From Luidia sarsii (taxonomy: Eukaryota; Echinodermata; Asteroidea; Paxillosida; Luidiidae): a stretch of 64,000 nucleotides of DNA. The stretch spans positions 5,394,621 through 5,458,620 of the forward strand of contig OX465117.1 in assembly GCA_949987565.1 (NCBI GenBank), in the 5' to 3' direction. Shown piece by piece: positions 54,001 to 64,000 of this stretch. A program made the position numbers and the translations under genes. Position 1 is the first letter of the stretch, and the number at the start of each line of letters is the position of its first letter. The notes under the pieces were generated by a model that was given only the letters and a program-made list of their open reading frames with translations, had not been told where the DNA came from and ran no database searches.

Positions 54001-57000
54001 TACTGCTGTATGCACACACAAGCTGCCTAGCTGACAGAGGTTGGTTCTCTTTGCTTGATCATCAAATCATCATACTATGTTCGATTTCAGATTTTTCAAA
54101 GCTGATGCATAGGTGTTCTCCAGGTCTGTTAGCAGGCTAAGTTTTAGCTTTGTCAAGTGAATAATGAATGAGATATTAACGAGCAAAGTGTATTTTTCTT
54201 TGCAGTTTCTCTCCGCCGTCTGACTGTTGTGTACTGCTGTATGCACACACAAGCTGCCTAGCTGACAGAGGTTGGTTCTCTTTGCTTGATCATCAAATCA
54301 TCATACTGTGTTCGATTTCAGATTTTTCAAAGCTGATATAGGTGTTCTCCAGGTCTGTTAGCTGGCTAAGTTTTAGCTTTGTCAAGTGATTAATTAATGA
54401 GATATTAACGAGCAAAGTGTATTTTTCTTTACAGTTGCTCTCCGCCGTCTGACTGTTGTGTTCAGCTGTATGCACACACAAGCTGCCTAGCTGACAGAGG
54501 TTGGTTCTCTTTGCTTGATCATCAGATCATCATACTATGTTCGATTTAAGATTTTTCAAAGCTGATGCATAGGTGTTCTCCAGGTCTGTTAGCAGGCTAA
54601 GTTTTAGCTTTATCAAGTGAATAATGAATGAGATATTAACGAGCAAAGTGTATTTTTCTTTACAGTTGCTCTCCGCCGTCTGACTTTTGTGTACTGCTGT
54701 ATGCACACACAAGCTGCCTAGCTGACAGAGGTTGGTTCTCTTTACTTGATCATCAAATCATCATACTATGTTCGATTTCAGATTTTTCAAAGCTGATGCA
54801 TAGGCGTTCTCCAGGTCTGTTAGCAGGCTAAGTTTTAGCTTTGTCAAGTGAATAATGAATGAGATATTAACGAGCAAAGTGTATTTTTCTTTGCAGTTTC
54901 TCTCCGCCGTCTGACTGTTGTGTACTGCTGTATATACACACAAGCTGCCTAGCTGACAGAGGTTGGTTCTCTTTGCTTGATCATCAAATCATCATACTGT
55001 GTTCGATTTCAGATTTTTCAAAGCTGATGCATAGGTGTTCTCCAGGTCTGTTAGCTGGCTAAGTTTTAGCTTTGTCAAGTGATTAATGAATGAGATATTA
55101 ACGAGCAAAGTGTATTTTTCTTTACAGTTGCTCTCGGCCGTCTGACTGTTGTGTACTGCTGTATGCACACACAAGCTGCCTAGCTGACAGAGGTTGGTTC
55201 TCTTTGCTTGATCATCAAATCATCATACTATGTTCGATTTCAGATTTTTCAAAGCTGATGCATAGGTGTTCTCCAGGTCTGTTAGCAGGCTAAGTTTCAG
55301 CTTTGTCAAGTGAATAATGAATGAGATATTAACGAGCAAAATGTATTTTTCTTTGCAGTTTCTCTCCGCCGTCTGACTGTTGTGTACTGCTGTATGCACA
55401 CACAAGCTGCCTACCTGACAGAGGTTGGTTCTCTTTGCTTGATCATCAAATCATCATAGTATGTTCGATTTCAGATTTTTCAAAGCTGATGCATAGATGT
55501 TCTCCAGGTTTGTTAGCAGGCTAAGTTTTAGCTTTGTCAAGTGAATAATGAATGAGATATTAACGAGCAAAGTGTATTTTTCTTTACAGTTGCTCTCCGC
55601 CGTCTGACTGTTGTGTACTGCTGTATGCACACACAAGCTGCCTACCTGACAGAGGTTGGTTATCTTTGCTTGATCATCAGATCATCATACTATGTTCGAT
55701 TTCAGATTTTTCAAAGCTGATGCAAAGGTGTTCTCCAGGTCTGTTAGCAGGCTAAGTTTTAGCTTTGTCAAGTGAATAATGAATGAGATATTAACGAGCA
55801 AAGTGTATTTTTCTTTACAGTTGCTCTCCGCCGTCTGACTGTTGTGTACTGCTGTATGCACACACAAGCTGCCTAGCTGACAGAGGTTGGTTCTCTTTGC
55901 TTGATCATCAAATCATCATACTATGTTCGATTTAAGATTTTTCAAAGCTGATGCATAGGTGTTTTCCAGGTCTGTTAGCAGGCTAAGTTTTAGCTTTGTC
56001 AAGTGAATAATGAATGAGATATTAACGAGCAAAGTGTATTTTTCTTTGCAGTTTCTCCCCGCCGTCTGACTGTTGTGTACTGCTGTATGCACACACAAGC
56101 TGCCTAGCTGACAGAGGTTGGTTCTCTTTGCTTGATCATCAAATCATCATACTGTGTTCGATTTCAGATTTTTCAAAGATGATGCATAGGTGTTCTCCAG
56201 GTCTGTTAGCTGGCTAAGTTTTAGCTTTGTCAAGTGATTAATGAATGAGATATTAACGAGCAAAGTGTATTTTTCTTTACAGTTGCTCTCCGCCGTCTGA
56301 CTGTTGTGTACTGCTGTATGCACACACAAGCTGCCTAGCTGACAGAGGTTGGTTCTCTTTGCTTGATCATCAAATCATCATACTATGTTCGATTTCAGAT
56401 TTTTCAAAGCTGATGCATAGGTGTTCTCCAGGTCTGTTAGCAGGCTAAGTTTTAGCTTTGTCAAGTGAATAATGAATGAGATATTAACGAGCAAAGTGTA
56501 TTTTTCTTTACAGTTGCTCTCCGCCGTCTGACTGTTGTGTACTGCTGTATGCACACACAAGCTGCCTAGCTGACAGAGGTTGGTTCTCTTTGCTTGATCA
56601 TAAAATCATCATACTATGTTCGATTTCAGATTTTTCAAAGCTGATGCATAGGTGTTCTCCAGGTTAGTTAGCAGGCTAAGTTTTAGCTTTGTCAAGTGAA
56701 TAATGAATGAGATATTAACGAGCAAAGTGTATTTTTCTTTACAGTTTCTTTCCGCCTACTGACTGTTGGGTACTGCTGTATGCACACACAAGCTGCCTAG
56801 CTGACAGAGGTTGGTTCTCTTTGCTTGATCATCAAATCATCATACTATGTTCGATTTCAGATTTTTCAAAGCTGATGCATAGGTGTTCTCCAGGTCTGTT
56901 AGCAGGCTAAGTGTTAGCTTTGTCAAGTGAATAATGAATGAGATATTAACGAGCAAAGTGTATTTTTCTTTGCAGTTTCTCTCCGCCGACTGACTGTTGT

Positions 57001-60000
57001 GTACTGCTGTATGCACACACAAGCTGCCTACCTGACAGAGGTTGGTTATCTTTGCTTGATCATCAAATCATCATACTATGTTCGATTTAAGATTTTTCAA
57101 AGCTGATGCATAGGTGTTCTCCAGGTCTGTTAGCAGGCTAAGTTTTAGCTTTGTCAAGTGAATAATGAATGAGATATTAACGAGCAAAGTGTATTTATCT
57201 TTGCAGTTTCTTTCCGCCGACTGACTGTTGTGTACTGCTGTATGCACACACAAGCTGCCTAGCTGACAGAGGTTGGTTCTCTTTGCTTGATCATCAAATC
57301 ATCATACTATGTTCGATTTCAGATTTTTCAAAGCTGATGCATAGGTGTTCTCCAGGTCTGTTAGCAGGCTAAGTTTTAGCTTCGTCAAGTGAATAATGAA
57401 TGAGATATTAACGAGCAAAGTGTATTTTTCTTTGCATTTTCTCTCCGCCGTCTGACTGTTGTGTACTGCTGTATGCACACACAAGCTGCCTAGCTGACAG
57501 AGGTTGGTTCTCTTTGCTTGATCATCAAATCATCATACTGTGTTCGATTTCAGATTTTTCAAAGCTGATATAGGTGTTCTCCAGGTCTGTTAGCTGGCTA
57601 AGTTTTAGCTTTGTCAAGTGATTAATTAATGAGATATTAACGAGCAAAGTGTATTTTTCTTTACAGTTGCTCTCCGCCGTCTGACTGTTGTGTTCAGCTG
57701 TATGCACACACAAGCTGCCTAGCTGACAGAGGTTGGTTCTCTTTGCTTGATCATCAAATCATCATACTATGTTCGATTTCAGATTTTTCAAAGCTGATGC
57801 ATAGGTGTTCTCCAGGTCTGTTAGCAGGCTAAGTTTTAGCTTTGTCAAGTGAATAATGAATGAACTATTAACGAGCAAAGTGTATTTTTCTTTGCAGTTT
57901 CTCCCCGCCGACTGACTGTTGTGTACTGCTGTATGCACACACAAGCTGCCTACCTGACAGAGGTTGGTTATCTTTGCTTGATCATCAGATCATCATACTA
58001 TGTTCGATTTCAGATTTTTCAAAGCTGATGCAAAGGTGTTCTCCAGGTCTGTTAGCAGGCTAAGTTTTAGCTTTGTCAAGTGAATAATGAATGAGATTTT
58101 AACGAGCAAAGTGTATTTTTCTTTGCAGTTTCTTTCCGCCGACTGACTGTTGTGTACTGCTGTATGCACACACAAGCTGCCTACCTGACAGAGGTTGGTT
58201 ATCTTTGCTTGATCATCAGATCATCATACTATGTTCGATTTCAGATTTTTCAAAGCTGATGCAAAGGTGTTCTCCAGGTCTGTTAGCAGGCTAAGTTTTA
58301 GCTTTGTTAAGTGATTAATTAATGAGATATTAACGAGCAAAGTGTATTTTTCTTTACAGTTGCTCTCCGCCGTCTGACTGTTGTGTTCAGCTGTATGCAC
58401 ACACAAGCTGCCTAGCTGACAGAGGTTGGTTCTCTTTGCTTGATCATCAAATCATCATACTATGTTCGATTTCAGATTTTTCAAAGCTGATGCATAGGTG
58501 TTCTCCAGGTCTGTTAGCAGGCTAAGTTTTAGCTTTGTCAAGTGAATAATGAATGAACTATTAACGAGCAAAGTGTATTTTTCTTTGCAGTTTCTCCCCG
58601 CCGACTGACTGTTGTGTACTGCTGTATGCACACACAAGCTGCCTACCTGACAGAGGTTGGTTCTCTTTGCTTGATCATCAAATCATCATACTGTGTTCGA
58701 TTTCAGATTTTTCAAAGCTGATGCATAGGTGTTCTCCAGGTCTGTTAGCTGGCTAAGTTTTAGCTTTGTCAAGTGATTAATGAATGAGATATTAACGAGC
58801 AAAGTGTATTTTTCTTTACAGTTGCTCTCCGCCGTCTGACTGTTGTGTACTGCTGTATGCACACACAAGCTGCCTAGCTGACAGAGGTTGGTTCTCTTTG
58901 CTTGATCATCAAATCATCATACTATGTTCGATTTCAGATTTTTCAAAGCTGATGCATAGGTGTTCTCCAGGTCTGTTAGCAGGCTAAGTTTTAGCTTTGT
59001 CAAGTGAATAATGAATGAACTATTAACGAGCAAAGTGTATTTTTCTTTGCAGTTTCTCCCCGCCGAATGACTGTTGTGTACTGCTGTATGCACACACAAG
59101 CTGCCTACCTGACAGAGGTTGGTTATCTTTGCTTGATCATCAGATCATCATACTATGTTCGATTTCAGATTTTTCAAAGCTGATGCATAGGTGTTCTCCA
59201 GGTCTGTTAGCAGGCTAAGTTTTAGCTTTGTCAAGTGAATAATGAATGAGATATTAACGAGCAAAGTGTATTTTTCTTTACAGTTGCTCTCCGCCGTCTG
59301 ACTGTTGTGTACTGCTGTATGCACACACAAGCTGCCTAGCTGACAGAGGTTGGTTCTCTTTGCTTGATCATAAAATCATCATACTATGTTCGATTTCAGA
59401 TTTTTCAAAGCTGATGCATAGGTGTTCTCCAGGTCTGTTAGCAGGCTAAGTTTTAGCTTTGTCAAGTGAATAATGAATGAGATATTAACGAGCAAAGTGT
59501 ATTTATCTTTGCAGTTTCTTTCCGCCGACTGACTGTTGGGTACTGCTGTATGCACACACAAGCTGCCTACCTGACAGAGGTTGGTTCTCTTTGCTTGATC
59601 ATCAAATCATCATACTATGTTCGATTTAAGATTTTTCAAAGCTGATGCATAGGTGTTCTCCAGGTCTGTTAGCAGGCTAAGTTTTAGCTTTGTCAAGTGA
59701 ATAATGAATGAGATATTAACGAGCAAAGTGTATTTTTCTTTGCAGTTTCTCTCCGCCGACTGACTGTTGTGTACTGCTGTATGCACACACAAGCTGCCTA
59801 CCTGACAGAGGTTGGTTATCTTTGCTTGATCATCAAATCATCATACTATGTTCGATTTAAGATTTTTCAAAGCTGATGCATAGGTGTTCTCCAGGTCTGT
59901 TAGCAGGCTAAGTTTTAGCTTTGTCAAGTGAATAATGAATGAGATATTAACGAGCAAAGTGTATTTTTCGTTACAGTTGCTCTCCGCCGTCTGACTGTTG

Positions 60001-63000
60001 TGTACTGCTGTATGCACACACAAGCTGCCTAGCTGACAGAGGTTGGTTCTCTTTGCTTGATCATCAAATCATCATACTATGTTCGATTTAAGATTTTTCA
60101 AAGCTGATGCATAGGTGTTCTCCAGGTCTGTTAGCAGGCTAAGTTTTAGCTTTGTCAAGTGAATAATGAATGAGATATTAACGAGCAAAGTGTATTTTTC
60201 TTTGCAGTTTCTCTCCGCCGACTGACTGTTGTGTACTGCTGTATGCACACACAAGCTGCCTACCTGACAGAGGTTGGTTATCTTTGCTTGATCATCAAAT
60301 CATCATACTATGTTCGATTTAAGATTTTTCAAAGCTGATGCATAGGTGTTCTCCAGGTCTGTTAGCAGGCTAAGTTTTAGCTTTGTCAAGTGAATAATGA
60401 ATGAGATATTAACGAGCAAAGTGTATTTTTCTTTACAGTTGCTCTCCGCCGTCTGACTGTTGTGTACTGCTGTATGCACACACAAGCTGCCTAGCTGACA
60501 GAGGTTGGTTCTCATTGCTTGATCATCAAATCATCATACTATGTTCGATTTCAGATTTTTCAAAGCTGATGCATAGGTGTTCTCCAGGTCTGTTAGCAGG
60601 CTAAGTTTTAGCTTTGTCAAGTGAATAATGAATGAGATATTAACGAGCAAAGTGTATTTTTCTTTGCAGTTTCTCTCCGCCGTCTGACTGTTGTGTACTG
60701 CTGTATGCACACACAAGCTGCCTAGCTGACAGAGGTTGGTTCTCTTTGCTTGATCATCAAATCATCATACTGTGTTCGATTTCAGATTTTTCAAAGCTGA
60801 TATAGGTGTTCTCCAGGTCTGTTAGCTGGCTAAGTTTTAGCTTTGTCAAGTGATTAATTAATGAGATATTAACGAGCAAAGTGTATTTTTCTTTACAGTT
60901 GCTCTCCGCCGTCTGACTGTTGTGTTCAGCTGTATGCACACACAAGCTGCCTAGCTGACAGAGGTTGGTTCTCTTTGCTTGATCATCAAATCATCATACT
61001 ATGTTCGATTTCAGATTTTTCAAAGCTGATGCATAGGTGTTCTCCAGGTCTGTTAGCAGGCTAAGTTTTAGCTTTGTCAAGTGAATAATGAATGAACTAT
61101 TAACGAGCAAAGTGTATTTTTCTTTGCAGTTTCTCCCCGCCGACTGACTGTTGTGTACTGCTGTATGCACACACAAGCTGCCTACCTGACAGAGGTTGGT
61201 TATCTTTGCTTGATCATCAGATCATCATACTATGTTCGATTTCAGATTTTTCAAAGCTGATGCAAAGGTGTTCTCCAGGTCTGTTAGCAGGCTAAGTTTT
61301 AGCTTTGTTAAGTGAATAATGAATGAGATATTAACGAGCAAAGTGTATTTTTCTTTGCAGTTTCTTTCCGCCGACTGACTGTTGGGTACTGCTGTATGCA
61401 CACACAAGCTGCCTACCTGACAGAGGTTGGTTCTCTTTGCTTGATCATCAAATCATAATACTGTGTTCGATTTCAGATTTTTCAAAGCTGATGCATAGGT
61501 GTTCTCCAGGTCTGTTAGCTGGCTAAGTTTTAGCTTTGTCAAGTGATTAATGAATGAGATATTAACGAGCAAAGTGTATTTTTCTTTACAGTTGCTCTCC
61601 GCCGTCTGACTGTTGTGTACTGCTGTATGCACACACAAGCTGCCTAGCTGACAGAGGTTGGTTCTCTTTGCTTGATCATCAAATCATCATACTATGTTCG
61701 ATTTCAGATTTTTCAAAGCTGATGCATAGGTGTTCTCCAGGTCTGTTAGCAGGCTAAGTGTTAGCTTTGTCAAGTGAATAATGAATGAGATATTAACGAG
61801 CAAAGTGTATTTTTCTTTACAGTTGCTCTCCGCCGTCTGACTGTTGTGTACTGCTGTATGCACACACAAGCTGCCTAGCTGACAGAGGTTGGTTCTCTTT
61901 GCTTGATCATCAAATCATCATACTATGTTCGATTTAAGATTTTTCAAAGCTGATGCATAGGTGTTCTCCAGGTCTGTTAGCAGGCTAAGTTTTAGCTTTG
62001 TCAAGTGAATAATGAATGAGATATTAACGAGCAAAGTGTATTTATCTTTGCAGTTTCTTTCCGCCGACTGACTGTTGGGTACTGCTGTATGCACACACAA
62101 GCTGCCTACCTGACAGAGGTTGGTTCTCTTTGCTTGATCATCAAATCATCATACTATGTTCGATTTAAGATTTTTCAAAGCTGATGCATAGGTGTTCTCC
62201 AGGTCTGTTAGCAGGCTAAGTTTTAGCTTTGTCAAGTGAATAATGAATGAGATATTAACGAGCAAAGTGTATTTTTCTTTGCAGTTTCTCTCCGCCGACT
62301 GACTGTTGTGTACTGCTGTATGCACACACAAGCTGCCTACCTGACAGAGGTTGGTTATCTTTGCTTGATCATCAAATCATCATACTATGTTCGATTTAAG
62401 ATTTTTCAAAGCTGATGCATAGGTGTTCTCCAGGTCTGTTAGCAGGCTAAGTTTTAGCTTTGTCAAGTGAATAATGAATGAGATATTAACGAGCAAAGTG
62501 TATTTTTCTTTACAGTTGCTCTCCGCCGTCTGACTGTTGTGTACTGCTGTATGCACACACAAGCTGCCTAGCTGACAGAGGTTGGTTCTCTTTGCTTGAT
62601 CATCAAATCATCATACTGTGTTCGATTTCAGATTTTTCAAAGCTGATGCATAGGTGTTCTCCAGGTCTGTTAGCAGGCTAAGTTTTAGCTTTGTCAAGTG
62701 AATAATGAATGAGATATTAACGAGCAAAGTGTATTTTTCTTTACAGTTGCTCTCCGCCGTCTGACTGTTGTGTACTGCTGTATGCACACACAAGCTGCCT
62801 AGCTGACAGAGGTTGGTTCTCTTTGCTTGATCATCAAATCATCATACTATGTTCGATTTAAGATTTTTCAAAGCTGATGCATAGGTGTTCTCCAGGTCTG
62901 TTAGCAGGCTAAGTTTTAGCTTTGTCAAATGAATAATGAATGAGATATTAACGAGCAAAGTGTATTTTTCTTTGCAGTTTCTCTCCGCCGTCTGACTGTT

Positions 63001-64000
63001 GTGTACTGCTGTATGCACACACAAGCTGCCTAGCTGACAGAGGTTGGTTCTCTTTGCTTGATCATCAAATCATCATACTGTGTTCGATTTCAGATTTTTC
63101 AAAGCTGATATAGGTGTTCTCCAGGTCTGTTAGCTGGCTAAGTTTTAGCTTTGTCAAGTGATTAATTAATGAGATATTAACGAGCAAAGTGTATTTTTCT
63201 TTACAGTTGCTCTCCGCCGTCTGACTGTTGTGTTCTGCTGTATGCACACACAAGCTGCCTAGCTGACAGAGGTTGGTTCTCTTTGCTTGATCATCAAATC
63301 ATCATACTATGTTCGATTTCAGATTTTTCAAAGCTGATGCATAGGTGTTCTCCAGGTCTGTTAGCAGGCTAAGTTTTAGCTTTGTCAAGTGAATAATGAA
63401 TGAACTATTAACGAGCAAAGTGTATTTTTCTTTGCAGTTTCTTTCCGCCGACTGACTGTTGTGTACTGCTGAATGCACACACAAGCTGCCTACCTGACAG
63501 AGGTTGGTTCTCTTTGCTTGATCATCAAATCATCATACTATGTTCGATTTAAGATTTTTCAAAGCTGATGCATAGGTGTTCTCCATGTCAGTTAGCAGGC
63601 TAAGTTTTAGCTTTGTCAAGTGAATAATGAATGAGATATTAACGAGCAAAGTGTATTTTTCTTTGCAGTTTCTCTCCGCCGACTGACTGTTGTGTACTGC
63701 TGTATACACACACAAGCTGCCTACCTGACAGAGGTTGGTTATCTTTGCTTGATCATCAAATCATCATACTATGTTCGATTTCAGATTTTTCAAAGCTGAT
63801 GCATAGGTGTTCTCCAGGTCTGTTAGCAGGCTAAGTTTTAGCTTTGTCAAGTGAATAATGAATGAGATATTAACGAGCAAAGTGTATTTTTCTTTACAGT
63901 TGCTCTCCGCCGTCTGACTGTTGTGTACTGCTGTATGCACACACAAGCTGCCTACCTGACAGAGGTTGGTTATCTTTGCTTGATCATCAGATCATCATAC
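42085..64000. repeat. 231-bp satellite array, about 95 units, continues past right edge
   Basis: Unit of 231 bp. Landmarks on plus: tgatcatcaaatcatcatac, gttcgatttcagatttttca, aagctgatgcataggtgttc, gcaggctaagttttagcttt, gagcaaagtgtatttttctt, ctccgccgtctgactgttgt, aagctgcctagctgacagag. The first 10-12 units (to about 44800) are diverged, with 2-15% differences and indels; from about 45300 units are 97-100% alike. Two linked subtypes (tttgcagtttctc and tttacagttgctc) alternate. Groups of variant units recur in the same order at offsets of 4387 and 3232 bp, i.e. higher-order repeats. The minus strand has a 60-codon open frame per unit that begins with TTG and contains no ATG, so coding is unlikely. 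Confidence 0.97.
42461..42500. repeat. 16-bp perfect hairpin in a diverged first satellite unit
   Basis: gaaggtttgcggtgac and its exact inverse around accatggg. It and about 100 flanking bp are absent from later units, so it is an insertion in the array head. Confidence 0.85.

Noticed and set aside
42751..63946. About 80 repeated 60-codon minus-strand open frames in the 231-bp units
   Set aside because: They start at TTG, contain no ATG, differ mostly by amino-acid-changing substitutions (S/T, R/S, F/Y), and some units have an internal stop (gttagttagc variant). Open only because 231 is divisible by 3.
42730..64000. Box C/D snoRNA encoded in each satellite unit (minus strand ATGATGA and CTGA)
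   Set aside because: The boxes are about 205 nt apart, no terminal stem pairs beside them, and the order relative to unit ends is wrong.

Overview
The window is animal genomic DNA. It has spliced genes with GT-AG introns, AATAAA-type polyadenylation, tRNA-derived SINE relics, miniature inverted-repeat elements (MITEs) and long tandem arrays. The two genes encode ciliary proteins whose human homologues are also neighbours. Together with the repeat style this suggests a marine invertebrate, probably a non-vertebrate deuterostome, but I cannot name the species.

Layout. (1) 1-20.5 kb, minus strand: a 13-exon, phase-consistent model of a DNAAF8 (C16orf71/DAAP1) homologue that continues past the left edge. 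It is about three times longer than the human protein. Its C-terminal half contains two divergent, apparently inactive nucleoside-diphosphate-kinase-like regions. (2) 20.5-23.5 kb: a divergent 5' region with a probable shared promoter (CCAAT boxes in both orientations), candidate 5'UTR exons and two fold-back elements. (3) 23.5-34.3 kb, plus strand: a complete 11-exon ANKS3 homologue (863 codons plus stop) with ankyrin repeats, a SAM domain, a coiled coil and a short poly-Q, followed by a 3'UTR. (4) 35.3-42 kb: intergenic DNA with MITEs and duplications and no recognisable gene. (5) 42.1-64 kb: about 95 copies of a 231-bp satellite that runs off the right edge.

The introns carry at least ten tandem-repeat families (6, 12, 19, 21, 32, 50, 85 and 96 bp units, plus dinucleotide and CT-type tracts). 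Two are of functional interest. A G-rich array in ANKS3 intron 4 is complementary to a C-rich array in intron 8. A 96-bp satellite ends only 48 bp before the acceptor of the large DNAAF8 exon.

Working together (established knowledge plus inference): DNAAF8 acts in cytoplasmic assembly of axonemal outer dynein arms, and ANKS3 is a ciliary/nephronophthisis-module scaffold (NEK8, ANKS6, BICC1). A head-to-head ciliary pair fits co-regulation. All exon boundaries were set by eye from splice motifs, reading phase and remembered human proteins; no alignment was run.
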